NCBI GenBank assembly: GCA_024279575.1
Contig: JAJRRJ010000100.1
Coordinates: 1 to 26,457 of the forward strand
Direction of reading: 5' to 3'
Origin: Alphaproteobacteria bacterium
GTDB taxonomy: Bacteria > Pseudomonadota > Alphaproteobacteria > Rhizobiales > Devosiaceae
Length of the DNA stretch: 26,457 nt
Part shown: positions 7,722 to 15,605 of the stretch, in pieces
How positions within the stretch are numbered: the first letter of the stretch is position 1
Layout of the letters: the number at the start of each line of letters is the position of its first letter
Program-made: the position numbers and the translations under genes
Notes under the pieces: generated by a model
What the model saw: only the letters and a program-made list of their open reading frames with translations
Told to the model about the DNA's origin: nothing
Database searches by the model: none

Positions 7722-9014
7722 GTGGTGCATGTGCTGAAGCAAAAAATCCGGGATGAAATTGAGGGACGTCGGGACGACCTGATTGCGCTGACGCAGGATC
7801 TGGTGCGCATGCCCACACTCAACCCTCCGGGGCACGGGTATCTTCAAATTTGTGAATATCTTGAGCGGCGGCTCAAAAAATCCGGCTTTGAAACCGAGCT
7901 GGTGCGCGCTTTTGAAACACCGGGGGACAGCGATAAATATCCGCGCTGGAACGTGGTGGCGCGGCGCGAGGGAACGCATGGGGGAGCGTGTGTACATTTC
8001 AATTCCCATACGGATGTTGTGGAAGTTGGCAACGGGTGGACGTTTGATCCGTTTGGCGGCGAGTTGAGCGAAGGCAAAATTTACGGACGTGGCACCTGCG
8101 ACATGAAGGGGGGGCTGGCTGCCTCAATCGTTGCGGTTGAAGCGTTTATTGCGGTTTGTCCCGATTATGCGGGGGCTATTGAAATCTCTGGTACTGCGGA
8201 CGAGGAAACAGGCGGGTTTGGGGGCGTGGCCTATCTGGCTGAAAGGGGTTATTTTACACCTGAAAAAGTTCAGCATGTGATTATTCCAGAGCCACTGAAC
8301 AAAGACAGGATCTGCCTTGGACATCGCGGCGTCTGGTGGGCTGAAATTGAAACCAAAGGGCATATTGCCCATGGTTCAATGCCATTTCTTGGGGATTGCG
8401 CGGTCAGGCATATGGGGGCGGTTGTGCATGAGATGGAGGAGAGCCTTTTTCCAACGCTGGCGAAGCGCACCACTTCCATGCCGGTGGTGCCCGAGGGGGC
8501 CAAGCAATCAACAATGAATTTGAATTCGATTCATGGGGGGCTTAGTGAACCAGAAGAAGGGTTTACCGGGTTTCCAGCCGCTATTGGGCCTGACAGCTGT
8601 CGTATGATTATCGACCGGCGCTATCTGATTGAGGAAAAACCGGAACAGGTACGCCAGGAGGTTGTTGACTTGCTTGAAAAGGTGAAATCGGAACGTCCAA
8701 AATTTGATTATCAGCTTAACGAGATGTGGCAGGTGGCGCCAACAATGACAGAAAAAGACGCTCCAGTGGTTGTGTCGGTGGCGCAGGCGATTGAAGATGT
8801 TCTTGGAGTTGAGCCAGGTTATGTAGTGTCGCCGGGCACCTATGATCAAAAACATATTGACCGGATAGGAAAGATGAAAAACTGTATTGCCTATGGACCG
8901 GGCATTTTGGACCTGGCCCATCAGCCGGACGAATATGTGGGGGTGGATGATATGGTACAAAGTGCACAGGTGATGGCGCTGACGCTTTTTGACCTGTTGG
9001 TAAAAACTGACTAG
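7722..9014 (+). CDS. M20 family metallo-amidohydrolase (ArgE/DapE-like)
   Basis: This 430-residue cytoplasmic di-zinc deacylase/peptidase carries the M20 metal ligands. They are His96 and Asp98 in SHTDVVE, bridging Asp127 in GTCDMKGG, general base Glu161 and ligand Glu162 in ADEETGG, a further acidic ligand Glu190 in IPEPLN and His400 in LAHQPDEY. Members hydrolyse N-acyl amino acids (acetylornithine, succinyl-diaminopimelate) or dipeptides. Placement directly before a family-5 peptide transporter suggests it cleaves the imported compound rather than serving arginine or lysine synthesis. The start is uncertain: GTG codons at 7722, 7725 and 7731 are all in frame, and none has a decisive Shine-Dalgarno. 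The 59-bp gap to the next gene fits one operon. The family is sure; the substrate is unknown. Confidence 0.92.
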   Translation: MVHVLKQKIRDEIEGRRDDLIALTQDLVRMPTLNPPGHGYLQICEYLERRLKKSGFETELVRAFETPGDSDKYPRWNVVARREGTHGGACVHFNSHTDVVEVGNGWTFDPFGGELSEGKIYGRGTCDMKGGLAASIVAVEAFIAVCPDYAGAIEISGTADEETGGFGGVAYLAERGYFTPEKVQHVIIPEPLNKDRICLGHRGVWWAEIETKGHIAHGSMPFLGDCAVRHMGAVVHEMEESLFPTLAKRTTSMPVVPEGAKQSTMNLNSIHGGLSEPEEGFTGFPAAIGPDSCRMIIDRRYLIEEKPEQVRQEVVDLLEKVKSERPKFDYQLNEMWQVAPTMTEKDAPVVVSVAQAIEDVLGVEPGYVVSPGTYDQKHIDRIGKMKNCIAYGPGILDLAHQPDEYVGVDDMVQSAQVMALTLFDLLVKTD

Positions 9015-9073
9015 ACTTTTTGTTACGTTTTGCAAATGGGGCACTAGACCCCGATATTAAAGGGAAGTGAGAA

Positions 9074-10558
9074 ATGAGAAAACCGAGTTATTTAGCACTG
9101 GTTGGCACAGCTTTGTTGTTGGCAACGAGTTTGACGCCGGCTATGGCAGCACAAACGGATATAACCGTTGGTATGGTGCTGGAGCCGCCCAACCTTGACC
9201 CCACAGCTGGTGCGGCAGCGGCCATTGACGAGGTTGTTTACGCCAATGTTTTTGAGGGGCTGACACGCTTTAACAGCTCTGGTGAAGTTATTCCCGCACT
9301 GGCGCAAAGCTGGGATATTTCTGAGGACGGGCTGGTTTACACATTCAACCTGCCTTCTGGCGTCACTTTCCATGATGGCACAACATTTGATGCCGAGGAT
9401 GTGAAGTTTTCTCTGGACCGGGCGCGGGCTGAAGATTCAACCAACGCCAAGAAAAACATATTTGAAGGTATTGATACAGTAGAAGCGCTGGATGCCAATA
9501 CGGTTCGCATTACGCTCACCAAGCCCGACGGTTTGTTTTTGTTCCAGATGGCCAAGGGGGATGCGGTAATTGTTGCACCTGAAAGTGCGGCGGACAATGC
9601 CACCAACCCCATCGGTACAGGCCCGTTCAAATTTGATGACTGGGTGCAGGGTGATCGGGTGGAACTGAGTAAGTATGAGGGGTATTGGGGCAACCCGGTG
9701 GCGCTGGAACAGGTGACGTTCGAGTTTATCGCTGATCCAACGGCGGCGTTTGCTGCGATGATGGCGGAAGATGTGGACACGTTCCCCAACTTCCCTGCCC
9801 CGGAAACGCTGGCGCAACTTGATGCTGACCCAAGGTTTTCAGTCGTTGTTGGCGCAACCGAAGGGGAAACCATCCTTTCAACCAACAATGCCAATCCACC
9901 CCTTGATGATGTGCGGGTGCGCGAAGCCATTGCCCACGCCATTGATCGGCAGGCGATTATTGATGGGGCAATGTTTGGTTATGGTACGCCCATTGGCACG
10001 CACTTTAACCCCTCCAACCCCAATTATATTGATCTGACCGGTCAGTCTGATTATGACCCGGATAAATCACGGGCATTGTTGGCTGAAGCGGGCATTACCG
10101 ACCTGACATTGCGTTTGAAATTGCCACCCCCCTCATATGCGCGTCGTGGTGGCGAGGTGATTGCTGCACAATTGCGTGCGGTGGGAATTGAAACCGAAGT
10201 CACGAACGTTGAGTGGGCACAGTGGCTGGATGAGGTTTACAAGCAGCGTGATTATGACCTGACCATTGTGTCACATACCGAGCCGTTTGATATCGGAATT
10301 TATGTGCGGGATGATTATTATTTCAATTATTCTTCAGATGAGATGGTTGCGATCATGAACGAGTTGAATGATACAACTGACCCGGCGGCGCGTACGTTGC
10401 TTATTCATAAGGCGCAACAGCATATCGCTGATGAGTATGTGAACGGATATTTGTTCCAGCTGGCAAAAACCGGTGTGGCAAACTCCAAGATCAACGGGTT
10501 GTGGGAAAACTCTCCAACTCAGGCCAACGATATGACCGGTGTTTCCTGGTCTGACTAA
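9074..10558 (+). CDS. periplasmic substrate-binding protein, peptide/nickel family 5
   Basis: This 494-residue exported protein has a clear Sec signal peptide (MRKPSYLALVGTALLLATSLTPAMA, cleavage after 25). The mature part follows the SBP_bac_5 pattern: an N-terminal EPPNLDPTAGAA block, a VYANVFEGLTRF block, GVTFHDGTTFDAEDVKFS, and IGTGPFKFDDWVQGDRVEL. The C-terminal lobe has a VRVREAIAHAIDRQAI motif. It captures a peptide-like ligand and delivers it to the two downstream permeases. The start ATG follows AAGGGAAGTGAG. A strong terminator-like hairpin follows the gene, a common way to make more binding protein than permease. Ligands in this family range from di/oligopeptides to glutathione, opines and sugars, so the substrate stays open. 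Confidence 0.94.
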   Translation: MRKPSYLALVGTALLLATSLTPAMAAQTDITVGMVLEPPNLDPTAGAAAAIDEVVYANVFEGLTRFNSSGEVIPALAQSWDISEDGLVYTFNLPSGVTFHDGTTFDAEDVKFSLDRARAEDSTNAKKNIFEGIDTVEALDANTVRITLTKPDGLFLFQMAKGDAVIVAPESAADNATNPIGTGPFKFDDWVQGDRVELSKYEGYWGNPVALEQVTFEFIADPTAAFAAMMAEDVDTFPNFPAPETLAQLDADPRFSVVVGATEGETILSTNNANPPLDDVRVREAIAHAIDRQAIIDGAMFGYGTPIGTHFNPSNPNYIDLTGQSDYDPDKSRALLAEAGITDLTLRLKLPPPSYARRGGEVIAAQLRAVGIETEVTNVEWAQWLDEVYKQRDYDLTIVSHTEPFDIGIYVRDDYYFNYSSDEMVAIMNELNDTTDPAARTLLIHKAQQHIADEYVNGYLFQLAKTGVANSKINGLWENSPTQANDMTGVSWSD

Positions 10559-10579
10559 GTCGAGTTTATAAGCTAGTTG

Positions 10580-10607
10580 AGGGGCCGGGAAACTGGCCCC
10601 TTTTTTT
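10580..10607 (+). terminator. intercistronic terminator/attenuator after the binding-protein gene
   Basis: GGGGCCGG (10581-10588) pairs with CTGGCCCC (10593-10600), with one G-U pair, around a GAAA tetraloop. A run of seven T follows (10601-10607). By structure it is a strong intrinsic terminator. Because the permease genes continue downstream in the same direction, partial read-through is the likely purpose. Confidence 0.85.
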
Positions 10608-10633
10608 GGTATTCAAACATAATTGTTTTATTA

Positions 10634-11581
10634 ATGCTGGTATTTATCCTTAAACGTTCAATCTCACTTCTGCTGACGCTGATTGCCGCCAGCTTTGTGA
10701 TTTTTTTCGTCATTGAGGTGGTGCCGGGGGACCCTGCATCTTTTATGATGGGGTTTGAAGCCTCCCCCGAAGCCGTTGAGGCACTGCGTGAGCAACTGGG
10801 GTTGAACGCGCCATTGTGGGAGCGTTATCTCTCCTGGATTGTGGGATTGCTTCAGGGGGATTTTGGCACCTCTTATACTTATAAAGTACCTATTTCAGAT
10901 TTGATTGCTGATCGGATATGGGTGTCTTTGCCGCTGGCGGCTTTTGCGTTGACGCTTTCTATTCTGATTGCGTTTCCGGTTGGAGTACTTGCAGCGGCCA
11001 AGCGCAACTCTGCTACTGATGTAAGTATAATGGGGGCAACCCAATTGGGGATTGCCATTCCAAATTTCTGGTTTGCCATGATCCTTGTTTTGATTTTTGC
11101 TATTCAAAACCGCTGGTTTTCAGCCGGGGGGTTTCCGGGCTGGGATGAGGGGTTCTGGGTTGGGGTCAAGGGGCTGACACTGCCCGCGATTTCACTTGCC
11201 CTGCCACAGGCATCGATATTGGCGCGGGTGATGCGCTCGTCTTTGCTTGATACATTGGATGAGGATTATGTGCGCACGGCGCGGGCCAAGGGGTTGTCGC
11301 GCCGCCAGGCTTTGTGGCGCCATGCGTTGCGCAATGCCATGATACCGGTTTTGACCATTATCGGATTGCAGTTTTCATTTTTGATGGCGGGATCGGTGAT
11401 TATTGAACGTGTATTCTTTTTGCCCGGAATTGGTTCTCTGGTGTTTTTGGGCATCACGCAACGGGATTTAATTGTGGTGAAATCGGTGGTGATGCTGTTG
11501 GTTTTTGCGGTGATTGTTGTGACATTTCTTGTGGATGTGGCCTATGCGTTCGTGGACCCAAGATTGCGCAAGGGGCGATAG
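10634..11581 (+). CDS. Dpp/Opp-type ABC permease 1 (DppB-like)
   Basis: This 315-residue inner-membrane permease opens MLVFILKRSISLLLTLIAASF, the usual DppB N-terminus. The VVPGDPASFMMG motif follows the first membrane span (about 10-30). Several spans follow, and the EAA cytoplasmic loop (about 211-233, DYVRTARAKGLSRRQALWRH) contacts the ATPase. ATG 10634 was chosen. The earlier in-frame TTG at 10577 would place the terminator hairpin inside the coding region and add a non-family N-terminus. Shine-Dalgarno complementarity before 10634 is poor, so translation may be weak. It forms the membrane channel with the next gene, which starts 3 bp after its stop. Confidence 0.92.
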   Translation: MLVFILKRSISLLLTLIAASFVIFFVIEVVPGDPASFMMGFEASPEAVEALREQLGLNAPLWERYLSWIVGLLQGDFGTSYTYKVPISDLIADRIWVSLPLAAFALTLSILIAFPVGVLAAAKRNSATDVSIMGATQLGIAIPNFWFAMILVLIFAIQNRWFSAGGFPGWDEGFWVGVKGLTLPAISLALPQASILARVMRSSLLDTLDEDYVRTARAKGLSRRQALWRHALRNAMIPVLTIIGLQFSFLMAGSVIIERVFFLPGIGSLVFLGITQRDLIVVKSVVMLLVFAVIVVTFLVDVAYAFVDPRLRKGR

Positions 11582-11584
11582 AAA

Positions 11585-12535
11585 ATGGTTGATCTTGTTA
11601 CAAATGATGAACCCCGGGACAATCTGTTTCTGGTTGCGCTGAAATCCCCCAGCTTTGTTATCGGGCTGGTGTTGACTTTGATGTTTTCCATTGGCGCGGT
11701 GGTGTCGTTTTTCTGGACGCCATTTGATGTTGCGGTGCTCGATATTTTGAATAGATTGAAGTGTCCCCCGGCACAAAACTGGGTTGCCTCGCTGCAAATC
11801 CCCTCTGCTGAGAACAATTGGTTTGCCTCCTGGGCCTGTCAGTCGGCACCTGAATATCTGTTTGGTACCGATCATTTTGGACGCGATATGTTTTCGATGA
11901 TTTTGGTTGGCGCGCGTACCTCGATTGCGGTGGCTTTCATTGCTGTTGGTATTGGTATTGGTGTTGGTGTGCCGCTTGGTTTGGCAGCGGCGGCAAAGAC
12001 CGGCTCAATAATTGATGAATTGATTATGCGCTCCAATGACCTGGTATTGGCGTTTCCCGCGCTGTTGATCGCAATATTGATAACGGCGGTATATGGGGCC
12101 TCGGCAACCAATGCAATTATTGCCATCGGGATATTTAATATTCCTGTGTTCGCCCGACTGACACGCGGGGCGGCACTGTCGCTTTGGACCCGGGAATTTG
12201 TTTTGGCAGCGCGGGTTGCAGGAAAAGGCCCGGTGCTGATTTCGATTGAACATATTTTGCCCAATATTATGAACCTGTTGATTGTGCAAAGCACCATTCA
12301 GTTTTCGCTTGGTATTTTGGCGGAGGCGGGATTGTCCTATGTGGGGCTTGGGGTGCAACCACCTATTCCCTCATGGGGGCGGATGCTGGCGGACGCGCAA
12401 ACCATGATTTCGTTTGCCCCGCATATGGCATTGCTGCCAGGCATTGCCATCATCCTTACTGTTTTGGGGTTGAATTTGATGGGGGATGGCCTGCGCGATG
12501 TATTTGATCCCAAACTGCGGCGGAGCAGAACATGA
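11585..12535 (+). CDS. Dpp/Opp-type ABC permease 2 (DppC-like)
   Basis: This 316-residue permease has an N-terminal membrane span (about 22-44), the conserved FGTDHFGRDMFSMILVGART block (93-112) and an EAA loop at about 202-226 (REFVLAARVAGKGPVLISIE). It ends in the usual GDGLRDVFDPKLRR. Between the WTPFD motif (44-48) and GTDHFGRD lies a periplasmic segment of roughly 45 residues with two cysteines (Cys60 and Cys85). That is longer than the short linker usual in DppC. The gene overlaps the ATPase gene by ATGA. It pairs with permease 1 to form the channel of the same importer. Confidence 0.92.
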   Translation: MVDLVTNDEPRDNLFLVALKSPSFVIGLVLTLMFSIGAVVSFFWTPFDVAVLDILNRLKCPPAQNWVASLQIPSAENNWFASWACQSAPEYLFGTDHFGRDMFSMILVGARTSIAVAFIAVGIGIGVGVPLGLAAAAKTGSIIDELIMRSNDLVLAFPALLIAILITAVYGASATNAIIAIGIFNIPVFARLTRGAALSLWTREFVLAARVAGKGPVLISIEHILPNIMNLLIVQSTIQFSLGILAEAGLSYVGLGVQPPIPSWGRMLADAQTMISFAPHMALLPGIAIILTVLGLNLMGDGLRDVFDPKLRRSRT

Positions 12536-14151
12536 GTTTGCTCACCATCAAGGATCTGTCGCTGAAAATTGGAGATGCTGAAATCCTGAGGGATATTGAT
12601 CTGAGTATCAACGGGGGTGAAATTTTAGGCATAATCGGAGAGAGCGGGTCGGGCAAATCCATGAGTGCATTGTCAATTATGCAGCTTTTGCCTTCCGGGT
12701 CTGTCACTGGTGGAAGTATAAAGCTCAACGGGGTGGAATTGCTTGATAAGTCTGAAGAGGAAATGTGTTCCTTGCGCGGGCGCGACATTGGAATGATATT
12801 TCAAGAACCGATGACAGCACTTAATCCTGTAAAAACCATAGGTGACCAGGTGGCGGAAACTGTGCTTGTACACGATAATGTTTCGCGCGAGGAAGCCATG
12901 AAAATTGCACGCTCAACCCTTGATCGGGTAGAGTTGCCGGCGGATCAGTTTCCTCTAAATCGCTACCCGCACGAGCTTTCGGGTGGGCAAAGGCAGCGGG
13001 TGGTTATTGCCATGGCAATTGCATTGCAGCCCAATTTATTGATTGCGGATGAGCCAACAACCGCACTTGATGTAACAACGCAGGCGCAAATTCTTTCGTT
13101 GTTACAAAAGCTGGTGGATGAGGATGGTATGGGGCTTATTCTCATCACCCACGATCTGGCGGTGGTAGCGGATTTGGCCGATCATATCGCAATCATGCAA
13201 AATGGTGTGGTGGTGGAGGCGGGGGAAACGCTATCGGTATTTCGAGAAATGAAGCACGAATATACGCGCACATTGTTTGCGGCGTCCAACCATGTTCCCA
13301 AGCGGGATGAAAGGCGGCATGTGAGTAAGGATGAGGTGATTTTAAGTGTTGAGGATGTGGTGCGAGATTATCCAGTCAAGCGCACATCTTTGTTTAAGAA
13401 ACCGGGTGTGTTTCGAGCTGTGGATAATGTGAGTTTTTCCATTGGGCGGGGGGAGAATCTTGGTCTGGTGGGGGAGAGGGGATGCGGGAAGTCCACTTTG
13501 TCGCGCGCAATTTTGGCGCTGGATAAAATGCAGGCCGGGGTGGTGCATCTGGATGGGGAAATAATTAGTGCCGGGGAAGGGGCAAGCCGGGCGGCAAGGC
13601 GCAAAATGCAGGTGGTTTTTCAAGATCCCTATGGCTCGTTCAACCCGCGTCACCGGGTGGATAAACTGGTGTCGGAGCCGTTTTATCTGCTCGATGCCCC
13701 CCCCAAAGGGGCCGAACGTCGTTTGCTGGTGGAAAGGGCTCTGGAAAATGTGGGTATGCTGGCCTCGGATGCGGACAAGTATATTCACGAGTTCTCAGGG
13801 GGGCAAAGGCAGCGGATTGCCATTGCGCGCGCGTTGATCATTGAGCCGCCGCTGATTATTCTGGATGAGGCGGTATCGGCGCTTGATGTGTCGATACGGG
13901 CGCAGATTTTAGACCTGTTGGCGGAACTTTCGGATCGGCTTGGTATTTCCTATTTGTTTATTTCCCACGACTTAAGTGTGGTGCGGGCCATTACTGATCG
14001 GGTGTTGGTGATGAAGGATGGGGTGATTGTTGAAGTTGGGAAAAGTGAAGATGTTTTTCGCAATCCCCAACACCCCTATACCAAACAACTTATCGCTGCG
14101 GCGCCTGATATTGAACAGGCACTGGCGGCGCGTGAAAAGAGGATAAACTGA
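12532..14151 (+). CDS. fused two-domain peptide ABC transporter ATPase (DppD-DppF type)
   Basis: This 539-residue protein carries two complete ATP-binding cassettes. Domain 1 has Walker A GESGSGKS (36-43), signature LSGGQRQR (149-156), Walker B LLIADEP (169-175) and His207. Domain 2 has Walker A GERGCGKST (314-322), signature FSGGQRQR (421-428), Walker B LIILDEA (441-447) and His479. Each ends in the peptide-transporter extension (HEYTRTLFAA and HPYTKQLIAA). The second Walker A has Arg where Ser is common (GESGCGKS), and the second Walker B ends DEA rather than DEP; both still fit function. One polypeptide would power the importer formed by the two preceding permeases. It overlaps its upstream neighbour by 4 bp and the aldehyde dehydrogenase gene by 1 bp. 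Confidence 0.95.
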   Translation: MSLLTIKDLSLKIGDAEILRDIDLSINGGEILGIIGESGSGKSMSALSIMQLLPSGSVTGGSIKLNGVELLDKSEEEMCSLRGRDIGMIFQEPMTALNPVKTIGDQVAETVLVHDNVSREEAMKIARSTLDRVELPADQFPLNRYPHELSGGQRQRVVIAMAIALQPNLLIADEPTTALDVTTQAQILSLLQKLVDEDGMGLILITHDLAVVADLADHIAIMQNGVVVEAGETLSVFREMKHEYTRTLFAASNHVPKRDERRHVSKDEVILSVEDVVRDYPVKRTSLFKKPGVFRAVDNVSFSIGRGENLGLVGERGCGKSTLSRAILALDKMQAGVVHLDGEIISAGEGASRAARRKMQVVFQDPYGSFNPRHRVDKLVSEPFYLLDAPPKGAERRLLVERALENVGMLASDADKYIHEFSGGQRQRIAIARALIIEPPLIILDEAVSALDVSIRAQILDLLAELSDRLGISYLFISHDLSVVRAITDRVLVMKDGVIVEVGKSEDVFRNPQHPYTKQLIAAAPDIEQALAAREKRIN

Positions 14152-15593
14152 TGTGGTTTGAAACGGACAAGTGTTTTATTGGCGGTCAATGGGTGCCCCC
14201 GTTATCCGGTAAAACGCTGACGCTGGAAAATCCTTCGGATGGCAGCAATATCTGCGCTATTGCACGGGGGGGCGCAGCCGATATTGACGCTGGCGTTAGT
14301 GCGGCGCGGGGAGCTTTGAGCGGTGTCTGGGGTAAAATGAGCGCTGTCGAGCGGGGCCGGGTTTTAACAAAAATCGGACAAAAGGTTCTTCAGCGTGCCG
14401 ATGAGTTGGCGGAGCTTGAGGCAATGGATGTGGGTAAGCCATTGACGCAGGCCAAAGCAGATGCGCTGGCGCTAGGCCGGTATATGGAATTTTACGGTGG
14501 GGCGTGTGATAAAATTCACGGGGAAAGCATTCCCTATCTGAACGGTTATACGGTTTATACTTTGCGTGAGCCCCATGGGGTTACGGGGCATATCGTGCCG
14601 TGGAACTATCCGATGCAAATCATTGGTCGTTCTGTTGGGGCGGCTTTGGCCATGGGTAATGCTGCTGTTCTCAAACCGGCGGAAGAGGCGTGCCTTACGG
14701 CCCTTGCCTTTGCTGATATTGCGCATGAGGCGGGGCTGCCTGCTGGTGCGCTTAATGTGGTTCCCGGCCTTGGAGTTGAGGCAGGTGCAGCGCTTAGTAC
14801 CCACGCCGATGTCAATCATCTCTCGTTTACAGGCTCCGTTGGGGTTGGCACTTTGGTGCAGGCGGCGGCGGCAAACAATATTGTGCCGGTGACGCTCGAA
14901 CTTGGGGGCAAGTCTCCGCAAATTGTGTTTGATGATGCGGACCTTGAGGCGGCTTTGCCTTTTTTAGTCAATGCGGGGGTGCAAAACGCGGGGCAAACCT
15001 GTTCGGCTTCTTCACGGATTTTGATGCAGGTGGGAATTTACGACAGGTTGCTGGCAATGATGGTGGCAAAATATGAGGCGCTGAAAGTGGGTCCGGCGGA
15101 TGCTGATCTTAACGTTGGACCACTGATTTCGGGGCGGCAAAAGGACATTGTAACCGGGTTTCTTGGTATGGTGGAGGGCGAAGCAAGCATTGTGGCACGC
15201 GGGAAAATTGTTTCAGATGCACCAGTGGGTGGGCATTATGTGGCCCCGGCTTTAGTCGCCGGGGTGAAGGCCAGCCACGCTTTGGCGCAAGATGAAATTT
15301 TTGGCCCTGTTCAAGTTGTTATTCGGTTTGAAACCGAAGATGAAGCTATAGCTATTGCAAACGGGACTGATTATGGGCTGGTTGCAGGGATATGGACAAG
15401 GGATGGTGCCCGCCAGATGCGGCTGGCAAAGGCCATTCGCTCGGGGCAGGTATTCATCAACAATTACGGGGCCGGGGGGGGTGTGGAGCTACCCTTTGGT
15501 GGTATGGGGAAATCGGGGCACGGGCGGGAAAAGGGTTTTGAAGCGCTTTATGGATTTTCGGTATTAAAAACTGTTGCCGCGTTTCACGGATAG
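14151..15593 (+). CDS. NAD(P)-dependent aldehyde dehydrogenase
   Basis: This 480-residue cytoplasmic enzyme is of the aldehyde dehydrogenase superfamily. Key residues are Asn152 in VPWNYPMQ, Lys175 in LKPAEEA, Glu250 in LELGGKSPQIVF and the catalytic Cys284 in NAGQTCSASSRI. It oxidises an aldehyde to the carboxylate. Betaine-aldehyde, aminobutyraldehyde and general aliphatic members share these motifs, so the substrate cannot be read off. The TGATG overlap with the transporter ATPase gene shows translational coupling. The aldehyde probably arises from the imported, M20-processed compound, for example after deamination. No gene for the aldehyde-forming step is present in this operon. Confidence 0.94.
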   Translation: MWFETDKCFIGGQWVPPLSGKTLTLENPSDGSNICAIARGGAADIDAGVSAARGALSGVWGKMSAVERGRVLTKIGQKVLQRADELAELEAMDVGKPLTQAKADALALGRYMEFYGGACDKIHGESIPYLNGYTVYTLREPHGVTGHIVPWNYPMQIIGRSVGAALAMGNAAVLKPAEEACLTALAFADIAHEAGLPAGALNVVPGLGVEAGAALSTHADVNHLSFTGSVGVGTLVQAAAANNIVPVTLELGGKSPQIVFDDADLEAALPFLVNAGVQNAGQTCSASSRILMQVGIYDRLLAMMVAKYEALKVGPADADLNVGPLISGRQKDIVTGFLGMVEGEASIVARGKIVSDAPVGGHYVAPALVAGVKASHALAQDEIFGPVQVVIRFETEDEAIAIANGTDYGLVAGIWTRDGARQMRLAKAIRSGQVFINNYGAGGGVELPFGGMGKSGHGREKGFEALYGFSVLKTVAAFHG

Positions 15594-15605
15594 GGCGGGT
15601 GTATT

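Noticed and set aside
8508..9044. 178-codon minus-strand open frame opposite the M20 gene
   Set aside because: It is antisense to conserved M20 sequence, rich in His/Asn/Phe as expected for a shadow frame, with no supporting start signal.
9035..9055. GGGG-N7-CCCC hairpin between the M20 and binding-protein genes
   Set aside because: The stem is only four to five base pairs with no T-run; it does not separate the two genes into different units.
10577..10633. TTG start adding 19 residues to permease 1
   Set aside because: It would place the GAAA-loop terminator within the coding region and adds a non-family N-terminus; ATG 10634 gives a normal DppB opening.
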